Assembly (NCBI GenBank): GCA_002291925.1 | Contig: DBAY01000057.1 | Location: forward strand, 548-64,547 | Source: Alphaproteobacteria bacterium UBA998 | Lineage (GTDB): Bacteria > Pseudomonadota > Alphaproteobacteria > Rickettsiales > UBA998 | Direction of reading: 5' to 3' | DNA: 64,000 nt | In this document: positions 33,893 to 42,813 of the stretch, one piece after another | How the letters are laid out: each line of letters opens with the position of its first letter | Position numbering within the stretch: the first letter of the stretch is position 1 | The notes under the pieces: model-generated | Database searches by the model: none | Told to the model about the DNA's origin: nothing | Seen by the model: only the letters and a program-made list of their open reading frames with translations | Position numbers and translations under genes: made by a program

Positions 33893-35947
33893 GTGATTGA
33901 ACGCTCACCCACTGCCAGCCCCCCCGATGCCTCGCGCGAGGGCGCGAAGGACGAGGCACGCCCGGCGCAACCGCAACGTGCCTATGCGCGTTTCTTCGCC
34001 CCGAATTACGACGTCAATCACAGCGCGCGGCTGTTCCAGTCGCATTACGAAAATGTCTGGGACAGCGAGCGCGACCAGAACCGCCACCCGCGCTGGATGG
34101 ACTCCATGGGCGGCCGCCTCGCCATGCGCCTCTTCAGCCGCGGGGTCATGGGCGCGGCGTTTCTTACGGCGGGTAATTATGTTCTGTCCAAATACGTTCC
34201 CGCCAGCGCGCTTTCACACAGCTGGAAGCTAGCGGATGGTACAACGGTAAAGGCTTCTGAGTACCTTAAGGAAGCTGATAAAACAAAACACATCATTTCC
34301 AAGGCACTGCATCCGATTGCGAAGTCTTATGATGTTCTCATCGGCCGACCGATCGAGTATCTTTTCGGCAAGGAAGCAGTCACTTTCCGCCGCCAGCGCG
34401 ACTTCGCCGTCTCCAGCCACTATCAGAGCATGGGCCGCACCTATGGCGAAGAGGCGGTAGCCATCACGCTGGACTTTGCGCTAGGCAGCATCGGCGATGC
34501 GTGGGGCCGACGTATTGCAGGCATTTTAGATCCCAACGTCAAGAAAAGCTGGCTGAAGGAAGACGGGCACATCGACTGGAAGGACTTCGCCAAATCCACC
34601 GGCAAGGCTGCCTTCGATATCCTGTCCTACAACCAGGCGGAAGACTGGTTCGCGGCCATTCCCTACGTCTACCAGATGAAGGGCCAGCGCCTCCTGCTGG
34701 ACCGTTACCATCGCGGCGCTCGGCTGGCGATTTCAGAGGGCAGTTTCGGTGGTGCCTTCGAGGTGGATCAGCACGGCAAGATTCGCAGTGACTATGCCAT
34801 CGCCGGGGCCGTCGACCTGCATTTCCGCTTCACCGGCTACAACGTGTATACCCTGCTTTACCGCGATCTTTTCCAGCATGTGAAGCATGTGTTTGAGCAC
34901 CGCAAGGACGAGGAAAAACCGCATCATGAGCGCGGATTCTTCTCGGAAACGGGCAAGTACCTCGCCAAGACGGCGATCAAGGCGACCACGTACATGACGC
35001 CCGCCATGCCCTTCTTCTGGATTCCCCGCGTTTCCAGCGCACGTGCCGAGGGTTCGCGTATCTTCCCCGGCGCAATGCCGGAGCAGGATGCATTCGTTAT
35101 GAAGCAGACGCGAAATGCAGATGGCACCTTTGCCCGTGGAAGCAAGTTCAGCCATTTTGACCGCAAGCTCGGTGATAACCAGATGAAGCTCTCGCTAAAC
35201 GGTTCACGTATTCTTCGAACAGAAGAATACAGCCCCGGATTCAGCCCATTCAGCCGCGCCCAGAACCACACCGCTTTCTCTGCGTTCCTGCGCCCGTTCG
35301 GCATTGCCTCGGATGTGGCGGGCACCGGTCTGGCCAAGGTGGCGCAGGCAGGAAACCGGGCGATTGGCAGTCCTTTCAGGGAAGCTGGCGTGCATGAAGC
35401 AATGCATCGCTATTTCAACAATGCCTACTCCTACACGCCCTACATGATGGCCAAGTACGAAACCGCCAACTGGTGGGATACGCCGCAGATGGACGCTTCC
35501 ATCTACCGCGTGCTGGACGGGCTGGATCATGGCAAATGGAGCGAGGTGAAGGCCGGGGTGAAGGATTACTGGCAGGTGCTGAAGCGCAAGCCGGTTTCCG
35601 CCGAGACGGAAGCCATGACCTACGAGCCGCGCGGCCTCATCAACTCGCAGCGCCACGGGCAGGATAGCGAGAACCGCCGCGATGGCCGCCTTCAGAAGAG
35701 TTTCGCCGACACCCAGCGCGAGAACCGCATCGCCCGCCGCAAGGCCGAGCAGGGGCAGGCCAACGACAAGGCGCCGATTCAGGTGGACGCCGCCACCGCG
35801 CAGGTGGCGCAACAGATGTGGACGACTCCGGATGCTAGGCCGGATAACCAGATTCAGCCGAAAAACGAAAACGGCTGGCAGGCCTATGAAATCAGCCGCT
35901 TGCAGCAGCGTGAGCGCGGCGCCCCGCCGGGTGCGACTGTGCATTGA
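33893..35947 (+). CDS. Large protein of unknown function
   Basis: 684 residues from a GTG start. Residues 1–30 are polar (SPPDASREGAKDEARPAQ). The middle is helical and aromatic-rich, with a short hydrophobic segment (GVMGAAFLTAGNYVLSKYV, about 83–101) and blocks such as RPIEYLFGKEAVTFRRQRDF, GEEAVAITLDFALGSIGDAW and MHRYFNNAYSYTPYMMAKYE. The last 110 residues are very polar (RRDGRLQKSFADTQRENR) and end PPGATVH, close to the ATLH end of its divergent neighbour. No known domain or catalytic motif. The 238-bp shared upstream region contains no gene; a TAAAAT at 33852 could be a -10. Confidence 0.75.
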   Translation: MIERSPTASPPDASREGAKDEARPAQPQRAYARFFAPNYDVNHSARLFQSHYENVWDSERDQNRHPRWMDSMGGRLAMRLFSRGVMGAAFLTAGNYVLSKYVPASALSHSWKLADGTTVKASEYLKEADKTKHIISKALHPIAKSYDVLIGRPIEYLFGKEAVTFRRQRDFAVSSHYQSMGRTYGEEAVAITLDFALGSIGDAWGRRIAGILDPNVKKSWLKEDGHIDWKDFAKSTGKAAFDILSYNQAEDWFAAIPYVYQMKGQRLLLDRYHRGARLAISEGSFGGAFEVDQHGKIRSDYAIAGAVDLHFRFTGYNVYTLLYRDLFQHVKHVFEHRKDEEKPHHERGFFSETGKYLAKTAIKATTYMTPAMPFFWIPRVSSARAEGSRIFPGAMPEQDAFVMKQTRNADGTFARGSKFSHFDRKLGDNQMKLSLNGSRILRTEEYSPGFSPFSRAQNHTAFSAFLRPFGIASDVAGTGLAKVAQAGNRAIGSPFREAGVHEAMHRYFNNAYSYTPYMMAKYETANWWDTPQMDASIYRVLDGLDHGKWSEVKAGVKDYWQVLKRKPVSAETEAMTYEPRGLINSQRHGQDSENRRDGRLQKSFADTQRENRIARRKAEQGQANDKAPIQVDAATAQVAQQMWTTPDARPDNQIQPKNENGWQAYEISRLQQRERGAPPGATVH

Positions 35948-36008
35948 CATGCTTTCTGCTTGGCGTAGGCAGGGATAGCCTCTAGGGTAGCCGCCAGAAG
36001 GTCTTCCC

Positions 36009-36677
36009 ATGCTGCCTGTCACGATCTCCCGCACGTTTCACACCCTTAGCCAGCCTTATTTCCTGCGGCTGCTGATGCTGAGCATCGGCGTGACACTCGG
36101 ATGTTTCCTGCTGCTTTCTTTCGCGGCAGGGATGGTATTTCAGCATGTCTCACTGTTTCAGGACACCTGGCTGGACCGCCTGGCCGATGTGGCAGGCACG
36201 CTGATGGTGATGGCGGCAGGCTGGTTCCTTTTTCCCATCGTGGTGCCGCTGATTGCGATTGTTTTTCAGGAGCAGGTGGCCAACCAGATTGACCGGGAGG
36301 AGTATGGCTTCACCCCCGAAAGCAGCCTGCCACTGGGGCCGGAACTGGTGCATGGCCTGAAGCTCAGCCTTCTGGCGCTGGGGCTGAACCTGGCCTGCCT
36401 GCCGCTGTATTTCACGGTGATATTGTTTCCCGTCGCCTATTATTCGCTGAACGGCTACCTGCTGGGCCGCGAATTCTTCGAGATGATCGCCGCCCGTGAG
36501 AAAGGCCGCCCCGCCGCCACCGCGCTGCGCAAGCGTTACGCCACCCGCGTCTTTACCGGCGGCGTGCTAATCGTGCTTATGAGCACGCTTCCCTTGATCA
36601 ATCTGATTGCGCCCTTTGCCGGCATTGCGCTGATGACGCATTTGTATCGGGCGACCTCAGAATCTGCTCCTTTATAA
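36009..36677 (+). CDS. EI24/CysZ-family membrane protein
   Basis: 222 residues with about five hydrophobic segments (LLMLSIGVTLGCFLLLSFAA, GTLMVMAAGWFLFPIVVPLI, LSLLALGLNLACLPLYFTVI, VFTGGVLIVLMSTLPLINLI). The motif NGYLLGREFFEMIAAR is typical of the EI24 family. CysZ is a sulfate permease in E. coli; the alphaproteobacterial members have no agreed role and no cysteine genes are nearby. Confidence 0.82.
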   Translation: MLPVTISRTFHTLSQPYFLRLLMLSIGVTLGCFLLLSFAAGMVFQHVSLFQDTWLDRLADVAGTLMVMAAGWFLFPIVVPLIAIVFQEQVANQIDREEYGFTPESSLPLGPELVHGLKLSLLALGLNLACLPLYFTVILFPVAYYSLNGYLLGREFFEMIAAREKGRPAATALRKRYATRVFTGGVLIVLMSTLPLINLIAPFAGIALMTHLYRATSESAPL

Positions 36678-36734
36678 AGCCTGATTGGGCCAAACGATCA
36701 CCGTTTCTAAAGACTGCACCGCGCTCAGAGGGTA

Positions 36735-36974
36735 TTAAAAATACTTTTTTGCAAAAGATCTGCCGGAAGCAGTTTTCAGATATGCTTCAAACTTATCAGC
36801 CTTATTACCATCAGAAAAGGCAAGATAGCCAACAAGCTTCCAAGGCATATACTTCTTTGTGTGAATGGATTCACCCTTGTTATACTCTACGTAGCGCCTT
36901 TTTAGATCAGTGGTGCAGCCAGTATAGTATCGGTCAGGCTGGGATTCGCTTCGCAGCATGTAGACATACTTCAT
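36735..36974 (-). CDS. GIY-YIG nuclease-domain protein (UPF0213-type)
   Basis: 79 residues. The GIY-YIG motif appears as YVYML and YYTG (MKYVYMLRSESQPDRYYTGC), followed by TTDLKRRYVEYNKG and the terminal KADKFEAYLKTASGRSFAKKY. The single-domain YhbQ-like proteins are small and their nuclease targets are uncertain. It is more AT-rich than the neighbours. Confidence 0.85.
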   Translation of the reverse strand: MKYVYMLRSESQPDRYYTGCTTDLKRRYVEYNKGESIHTKKYMPWKLVGYLAFSDGNKADKFEAYLKTASGRSFAKKYF

Positions 36975-37066
36975 AAAAGTCCGCCTTCGCCCTGCAGGCT
37001 TCGTCGTGACATCCGCTTCGCACGCTCCGGCTTAGATTAGGGTATACCCAATCACGCCGTAGCTAA

Positions 37067-37085
37067 TTTTTGCCTTCGGCAAAAA
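37067..37085 (-). terminator. Possible bidirectional terminator hairpin
   Basis: TTTTTGCC, 3-nt loop, GGCAAAAA. It lies 14 bp downstream of the tRNA-Pro 3' end on the minus strand; the A/T ends could supply the U-tract in either direction. Confidence 0.4.
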
Positions 37086-37098
37086 TAGCGAAGGTGGA

Positions 37099-37175
37099 TG
37101 GTCGGGGTGGAGAGATTCGAACTCCCGACCCTCTGCTCCCAAAGCAGATGCGCTACCAGGCTGCGCTACACCCCG
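37099..37175 (-). tRNA. tRNA-Pro (anticodon TGG)
   Basis: 77-nt cloverleaf: acceptor CGGGGTG/CACCCCG, D-arm GCGCAGCCTGGTAGCGC, anticodon loop TTTGGGA, T-arm GAGTTCGAATC, encoded CCA. Confidence 0.96.
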
Positions 37176-37288
37176 ACTGGGGTCGAATCATAGCAATCGT
37201 CGCGCCCTGGGCAAGCTCAGAGTGCGCCGCTTATTGACTCCGTGGCCGCAGGCGATATGGTGCGGCGTTGTTGACGAAAGGGCTGACG

Positions 37289-38167
37289 ATGGCAGAGATT
37301 TGGGGTTCATATGTGGCGCTGGTGACGCCATTCCGTGATGGCGGGCTGGATGAGCGCGCGTTCGCCGATCTGGTGGAATGGCACATTGCCGAGGGCACGC
37401 ACGGGCTTGTCCCCTGCGGCACGACGGGCGAATCGCCGACGCTGAGCCATGCTGAACATGCCCGCCTCATTGAGCTGTGCATCGAGGTGGCGGGCGGGCG
37501 CATTCCCGTCATGGCGGGCACCGGCTCCAACTCCACCGAGGAGGCCATCGCCTTCATTCGCCATGCGGAAAAAGCGGGGGCCAGCTCGGCGCTGGTGGTG
37601 GCGCCCTATTATAACAAGCCGACGCAGGAAGGGCTCTACCGCCACTACAAGGCCATCCATGACGCGAGCGGTCTGCCCATTATCATCTATAACATTCCCG
37701 GCCGTTCGGTGATCAACATCACCGACGAAACGCTGGCACGGCTGGCAGAATTGCCGCGCATCGCCGGGGTGAAGGATGCCACGGGTGATCTTGCCCGTGT
37801 CAGCACGCTGCGGCGGCGCATCGGCAACCGGCTGGCGCTGCTCTCCGGCGAGGATATGACCGCCGTCGGCTTCAACGCGCAGGGCGGGCAGGGCTGCATT
37901 TCCGTGACGGCCAACATCATGCCGCGCGCCTGTGCCGAGCTGCAGCGCCTGACGCGCGAAGGCCGCTACGCCGAAGCGCTGGCCGTGCAGGACAGCCTTC
38001 AGCCGTTGCATGAGGTGATGTTCATTGAAACCAACCCGAGCCCGGTAAAATACGCGCTGGGCCTCATGGGCCGCATCCAGCCGGACGTGCGCCTGCCGCT
38101 GGCCGAGCCCACCACGGCCAGCCAAGCCTTGATAAAGGCGGCACTGGCGCAGGCCGGGCTGGTCTAG
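37289..38167 (+). CDS. dapA: 4-hydroxy-tetrahydrodipicolinate synthase
   Basis: 292 residues. It condenses pyruvate and aspartate semialdehyde, the first committed step to diaminopimelate and lysine. Motifs: YVALVTPFRDGGLDERAF, VPCGTTGESPTLS, APYYNKPTQEGLYRHYKAI, IYNIPGRS, and the Schiff-base Lys in AGVKDATGDL. The start at 37289 has GAAAGGG upstream. smpB begins 6 bp downstream, a common alphaproteobacterial pairing. Confidence 0.97.
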   Translation: MAEIWGSYVALVTPFRDGGLDERAFADLVEWHIAEGTHGLVPCGTTGESPTLSHAEHARLIELCIEVAGGRIPVMAGTGSNSTEEAIAFIRHAEKAGASSALVVAPYYNKPTQEGLYRHYKAIHDASGLPIIIYNIPGRSVINITDETLARLAELPRIAGVKDATGDLARVSTLRRRIGNRLALLSGEDMTAVGFNAQGGQGCISVTANIMPRACAELQRLTREGRYAEALAVQDSLQPLHEVMFIETNPSPVKYALGLMGRIQPDVRLPLAEPTTASQALIKAALAQAGLV

Positions 38168-38173
38168 CCCCGC

Positions 38174-38647
38174 ATGGCTGCCAAGAACAAGCCCTCTGAG
38201 GTGCAGGCGATTCTGAATCGTCGGGCGCGCTTTGACTATCACATCGAGGATGAGTTGGAGGTGGGCATCGTGCTGGTGGGCAGCGAGGTGAAGTCGCTCC
38301 GCGCCGGCAAGGCAAACCTGCAGGACGCCTACGCCGTGGAGCGTGATGAGGAAATCTGGCTGATGAATGCCCAGATTGCCGAATATCCCGGCGCCAACCG
38401 GTTCAATCACGAGCCGCGCCGTCCACGCAAGCTGCTGCTGCATCGCCAGCAGATCCGCAAGCTGGTGGGTAAGTTAAGGGTGAAGGGCTATACACTGGTG
38501 CCAATACGCATGTATTTTAACGCGCGTGGTAAGGTGAAAGTAATGATTGGCCTTGGCAAGGGTAAGAAAGAGTTCGACAAGCGCGACAGCATCAAGGAGC
38601 GTGAATGGGCGCGCGAAAAGGCCCGCGCGGTGCGGACGCATCCGTAG
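38174..38647 (+). CDS. smpB: SsrA-binding protein SmpB
   Basis: 157 residues. It binds tmRNA for rescue of stalled ribosomes. Signature ARFDYHIEDELEVGIVLVGS, EVKSLRAGKANLQDAYA, and the basic C-terminal tail KGKKEFDKRDSIKERE. In an operon with dapA. No ssrA gene was found in the window. Confidence 0.97.
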   Translation: MAAKNKPSEVQAILNRRARFDYHIEDELEVGIVLVGSEVKSLRAGKANLQDAYAVERDEEIWLMNAQIAEYPGANRFNHEPRRPRKLLLHRQQIRKLVGKLRVKGYTLVPIRMYFNARGKVKVMIGLGKGKKEFDKRDSIKEREWAREKARAVRTHP

Positions 38648-38707
38648 AACGGGGCGGATGCACCCATGAAACGTAAGGAAACCCTTATGTTCCGCCTGGC
38701 TTCTGCC

Positions 38708-38737
38708 TTGACTCGCGGCACCGACGCGGCCTAGAGT
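38708..38737 (+). promoter_or_regulatory. Strong candidate sigma-70 promoter
   Basis: TTGACT, 18-bp spacer, TAGAGT. It ends 20 bp before the ATG of the unknown gene at 38758, leaving a leader of about 14 nt that contains the AGAGGGG ribosome-binding site. Confidence 0.6.
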
Positions 38738-38757
38738 AATGCCAAGAGGGGCACTAG

Positions 38758-39981
38758 ATGTTTGAAGGTTTCCGCAAGCTGTTTACGGCCGAGGATTGGA
38801 TGCCGGCGCGCCGCGTCCTGCAGCGCGATGCCGACTGGTGGAACAAGCTTCGCAATGATTGCTCCCTGCGCTTCGGTTTCATGGCGCAGAAGGACCTCTC
38901 CGGCAAGAAGCTCGATATCGGCGAGAATACGCTTTACCAGTTCGGCAGCGGGCGGTTCATTTCGCACCAGCTCTCGGAAGAGGGCAGACCCGTCTGCCAG
39001 ATGATCGTGGCGAGCGCCGGGCATAACCAGGTCTATCTCGCCATTTCGCGCCTGCTGGGGACGCGTGACATCATAAATCTCTTCGCCGAGGACGAATTCG
39101 CCGCCCTGCCGGATCTCAGCCGCTTCACGAAGCTCTACGTGCGCGAGCATACGCCCGGCGTGAAGGACTGGGTGACCATGCAATACCACCGCCGCATCGA
39201 CGGCGTGCGTGGGCAGAAAACCACCACGGCCGGCACCCGTACCTTTAGCTATTTCCTCTTTGTCAGCGAGGCCAATGACAAGGCGTTGGAAATTGAGTGG
39301 TTCGATGACGGGGAGTATGAAGTCTACGCAACCGTCTACCGGCCTGTCTCTGACATCGTGCAGGTGAATCACGAGCGCCGCGCCCAGCCGCGGGTTTCCG
39401 CCGCCGCGCAAGCGACGGGGCAGGGGCCGCGCCTGCAGGCCTCCGAGCCGCAGGGCCCGAGCGCTGAAATCATCTCGCTGGCCGAGGTCAAGAAAGAGGC
39501 CGAGCCTGCCGTGGCCGAACTGGCGGATGCCTGGACGGAGGAAGAGGTGCCATCGGAAGAGATGGCGCCGGAGGAGGCGGTTGAGGAAACCACCATCTCC
39601 CGCCTGCCCAGCGTGGAGGCGGAAGATTTGCCCTCCGTGGCGACGTTTACGCCGCGTGATTTGCGGTCGCAGGCGGTAGGCGACGATGCCAGCCTTACCT
39701 GCAATATCCGCGTGGCGGCGAAAATCATCGATGAAGCGCTGCGTAATGACATGCAGCTGGTGGATATCGTCCGCCGCGTGCTGGGGCTGCCGGTGGCGAT
39801 CAGCGAGTCCATCAATTTCCACCTCCCGCTGACCGAGCAGGATTACCGCACGCTCGCCGACCGCTATGGGGTATCGCCGCAGGACCGGGAAGCCATCCGC
39901 GAGTATATCATCGAAGATTTGATTGATTTCACCGGTGAGCGCGAGGCGATGGAGCGTCCGCGCCGCGCGAGCCACGGGTAA
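38758..39981 (+). CDS. Hypothetical protein, 407 residues, two-part with acidic linker
   Basis: Not recognised. The N-terminal 205 residues look globular (MFEGFRKLFTAEDWMPARRV, strands around FVSEANDKALEIEWFDDGEY). Residues about 215–310 form a Glu/Ala/Pro-rich linker (EEEVPSEEMAPEEAVEE). The C-terminal 90 residues are helical (IRVAAKIIDEALRNDMQLVD, QDYRTLADRYGVSPQDREAI). No signal peptide and no membrane helix. gloB starts immediately after the stop, so the two are co-transcribed from the promoter at 38708. Confidence 0.7.
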   Translation: MFEGFRKLFTAEDWMPARRVLQRDADWWNKLRNDCSLRFGFMAQKDLSGKKLDIGENTLYQFGSGRFISHQLSEEGRPVCQMIVASAGHNQVYLAISRLLGTRDIINLFAEDEFAALPDLSRFTKLYVREHTPGVKDWVTMQYHRRIDGVRGQKTTTAGTRTFSYFLFVSEANDKALEIEWFDDGEYEVYATVYRPVSDIVQVNHERRAQPRVSAAAQATGQGPRLQASEPQGPSAEIISLAEVKKEAEPAVAELADAWTEEEVPSEEMAPEEAVEETTISRLPSVEAEDLPSVATFTPRDLRSQAVGDDASLTCNIRVAAKIIDEALRNDMQLVDIVRRVLGLPVAISESINFHLPLTEQDYRTLADRYGVSPQDREAIREYIIEDLIDFTGEREAMERPRRASHG

Positions 39982-40743
39982 ATGACCGCCTTCCGTGCCA
40001 AGGACGCAGGCCCTTGGGAGGTATGGATAATTCCCGCACTGAAAGACAATTACATCTACGGCCTCATCCACGCGGATACCGGCCATGCCGTGTTAGTAGA
40101 CCCCGGTGAAAATACCCATGTAATTTCATGGTTGCAGTCTTGCAAGATTGTTTCCCTGCACACCATCCTTTTAACGCATCATCACGGTGACCACACGGCC
40201 GCAACGGCCGCGCTGAAAGCCGCCTATGGGGGGCACGTGGTTGGCGCTGCCGCCGATGCGCACCGCCTGCCGCCGCTTGATAGGCCGGTTTCAGAAGGGG
40301 AGCGTTTCACGCTTTCCGGCGAGGACGTGCAGGTGCTGGCCATCCCCGGCCATACGCTGGGGCATGTGGCGTATTACCTGCCTTCCGCCGATTTGCTCTT
40401 TTGTGGAGATACGCTTTTCTCGCTCGGATGCGGTAGGCTTTTTGAGGGCACCCCCGCCCAGATGCTCGCCAGCCTGCAGCGCCTTGCCGCCCTGCCAGAC
40501 GAGACATGGGTATGCTGCGGCCATGAATATACACTGGACAATGCCCGCTTTGCCCTTACCGTTGAGCCTGGAAACCCGGACCTGATCCAGCGCCAGCAGG
40601 AAGCCGCCGCCTTGCGCGCGCAGGGACTGCCGACGCTTCCCGCCCGGCTCGGCATGGAAAAACGGGCCAATCCCTTCCTGCGCACCGGAGGAGACGTGGC
40701 CCGTTTTGCTGAATTGCGCGCCCAGAAGGACGCGTTTCGCTAA
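39982..40743 (+). CDS. gloB: Hydroxyacylglutathione hydrolase (glyoxalase II)
   Basis: 253 residues. It hydrolyses S-lactoylglutathione to lactate and glutathione. The metallo-beta-lactamase motif LTHHHGDHT (65–72), the metal ligands in AIPGHTLGHVAYY and FCGDTLFSLGCGRLFEG, and CCGHEYTLDNARFAL are all present; the usual glyoxalase II C-terminal domain follows (ANPFLRTGG). ATG directly abuts the TAA of the upstream unknown gene. Confidence 0.93.
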   Translation: MTAFRAKDAGPWEVWIIPALKDNYIYGLIHADTGHAVLVDPGENTHVISWLQSCKIVSLHTILLTHHHGDHTAATAALKAAYGGHVVGAAADAHRLPPLDRPVSEGERFTLSGEDVQVLAIPGHTLGHVAYYLPSADLLFCGDTLFSLGCGRLFEGTPAQMLASLQRLAALPDETWVCCGHEYTLDNARFALTVEPGNPDLIQRQQEAAALRAQGLPTLPARLGMEKRANPFLRTGGDVARFAELRAQKDAFR

Positions 40744-40749
40744 TCCCTA

Positions 40750-42813
40750 CTAGCCAAAGATGAAGTCCGTGGCGTCCAGCGTCGTGCGGTGGTCGCCTTC
40801 CAGCCCGATCTCAAACCCCGTCTGGTCACTGCGGATGAAGGTGCGATTAGTGGTCTCGCTGTAGGCGATACGCAATTGGCCCGCCGCTGTGCTGGTGCCA
40901 CTGACAAGCGCCGTGAAACCTAGGCCACTGAGGTCAATCTGGTCTTCGCCATGCGTGAAGTCCGTGATGCGATCCCACAGGTTGGTGCCGCGTTGTGAGT
41001 CGCTCAGCAGGACGAACTTGAACACATCCACGCCCGGTCCGCCTGTGAGCACGTCGCCACCCGCACCACCGATCAGCGTGTCGTTGCCACCGCCACCACT
41101 GAGGGTGTCGCGGCCACCAAAGCCGCTCAGTGTTTCGTTTCGATTGCCGCCGGTCAGGACATCACCGCCTGAGGTGCCATTGATGGCCACGGGCGCCTCC
41201 GTGCCGAAGATGAAGTTGCCGGCTGTCAACTTGCCTCGATAATCGCCACCCTCTAGTGCTACCTCGAAGGTAGACTGATCACTGCGCACAAACGTCCTGT
41301 TGGTGGCCTCGCTGTAGGCAAGGCGCAGTTCGCTGCTCAGGGTGCGTGTGGCGCTGGTGAGGCCGGTGAAACCAAGACCCGACAGGTCGAGCTTATCTTC
41401 AGCGGCATTGAAATCCATAATGCGATCCCACGATCCGCTGAATTCCTGGCTATCTGTAACATTGCTGTACTTGAAGACATCCGAGCCGGTACCGCCGATC
41501 AGCATATCACGTCCAGTGCCCCCCTCCAGTGTATCATTGCCGCCGCGGCCATTAAGCAGGTCATTGCCGGCAAAGCCAAAGAGCTTTTCCCCAATGTTGC
41601 TGCCGGCTAGCGAATCGATTTGTGCGGTGCCGATGACGTCCGCGCCGGTGGCCGGAGTATCGGGGACGTAAGTGCTGTCGGAGGCCAGAATCAGTGCATC
41701 TCCATTGCGCATGCCATCGATCTCGTTACCGGTAACAATGGTTTTGCCAGTACCGAAGGTGGTGAATTCACGCACGCCATAGAGCGCGCGGTTGGCGCCG
41801 TCAGCGTAAATCACGTTGTTGATGATCTGGTTATTCAGCGAGGCATAGGTTTCTTGCGCCGCGCCGTCAGTATCATCATAGCCTTCCACGCGTACTTCGT
41901 CGAAGCGGCCAGTGCCTATCTGGGAGTTATTGTAAATGCGGTTGTTTTCTATGATGTTGCCTGTACCGCCCTGAATACGCACTCCGTTGCCGCCATTATC
42001 GAAAATATCGTTATCGCGCACCGTGACATTGCTCGACATCTTGATCACCACGCCTTCGCGGGCGTTATCGTAGAACCGGTTGCCTTCCAGAAGAATGTTG
42101 GTCGGCCACGGGATATCGAAGCTTCCGCGCTGGATTGTGGCGCCGCTGGAGCCGTTGCCGTAGGCCACATTATTGCGCAGCACGAAATCATTAGTGCTGG
42201 TGACGATATTGAAGCCGTGCCGGTCGTTATTGTAGGCGACGTTGTTCTCAAAGACACTATCAACCTGAAAGTCTGCCACAAACCCGTCAAGCCCGTTGCC
42301 GTGGGAGACGCTGTCTCGGATAGTCATGTTGATCGTGGTCTCGTGGGGATCGAAGCCGTAGCCAGAGCAGTCCTTGATCTCGATACGTTGCAGAGTGATG
42401 TTCTGGTCAAACCCGTTCGGGTTGCCTGGGATATAGCCATTGAACCAGCCATCCACCTTGCCGTCGGTGGCGACACGGTTGCCATCGAGCGTCAGGTCAC
42501 GTACTGAAACATTTTCAGTGTTGCCGCCATAAGGTGTACGCATGATACCGGTCATGCCGCCTGTGTAACCGTCCATTACCTTGATAATCGTTTGCCCCAT
42601 GCCCTCACCAACTATCTCAGTATTGTCGCGAATCTGGAGCCCCGCATAGGTAGGCTTGGTTCCTGACGCCGGAGCAATGGAATAAACGCCTTTCGGGATG
42701 AAAACAGTTCCTCCGCCCGCGTTAAAAGCGGCATCCAGCGCCGCTTGGATGGCGGCGCGGTCATTGGTGGCGCCATTACCAATGGCACCGAAGTCACGAA
42801 CGTTGAAAATCAT
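40750..42813 (-). CDS. Mannuronan C5-epimerase, AlgE-like, with two RTX modules
   Basis: 687 residues. Residues 1–385 form a parallel beta-helix closely like the A-module of secreted AlgE epimerases, which convert mannuronate to guluronate in alginate. It has VDGWFNGYIPG, GYGFDPHETTIN and GLDGFVADFQVDSVFENNV, giving Tyr152, Asp155, His157 and Asp181 at the catalytic positions. Two R-modules follow (about 395–545 and 550–687), each with calcium-binding nonapeptides (GGNDTLEGGTGRDMLIGG; GGNDTLIGGAGGDVLTGG). No N-terminal signal, as expected for type I secretion. GGAG precedes the ATG. No alginate synthesis or type I exporter genes are near. Confidence 0.92.
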   Translation of the reverse strand: MIFNVRDFGAIGNGATNDRAAIQAALDAAFNAGGGTVFIPKGVYSIAPASGTKPTYAGLQIRDNTEIVGEGMGQTIIKVMDGYTGGMTGIMRTPYGGNTENVSVRDLTLDGNRVATDGKVDGWFNGYIPGNPNGFDQNITLQRIEIKDCSGYGFDPHETTINMTIRDSVSHGNGLDGFVADFQVDSVFENNVAYNNDRHGFNIVTSTNDFVLRNNVAYGNGSSGATIQRGSFDIPWPTNILLEGNRFYDNAREGVVIKMSSNVTVRDNDIFDNGGNGVRIQGGTGNIIENNRIYNNSQIGTGRFDEVRVEGYDDTDGAAQETYASLNNQIINNVIYADGANRALYGVREFTTFGTGKTIVTGNEIDGMRNGDALILASDSTYVPDTPATGADVIGTAQIDSLAGSNIGEKLFGFAGNDLLNGRGGNDTLEGGTGRDMLIGGTGSDVFKYSNVTDSQEFSGSWDRIMDFNAAEDKLDLSGLGFTGLTSATRTLSSELRLAYSEATNRTFVRSDQSTFEVALEGGDYRGKLTAGNFIFGTEAPVAINGTSGGDVLTGGNRNETLSGFGGRDTLSGGGGNDTLIGGAGGDVLTGGPGVDVFKFVLLSDSQRGTNLWDRITDFTHGEDQIDLSGLGFTALVSGTSTAAGQLRIAYSETTNRTFIRSDQTGFEIGLEGDHRTTLDATDFIFG

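Noticed and set aside
38666..38734. 22-codon ORF MKRKETLMFRLASALTRGTD… after smpB
   Set aside because: Its 3' end coincides with a good TTGACT–TAGAGT promoter for the next gene; a promoter explains the sequence better.
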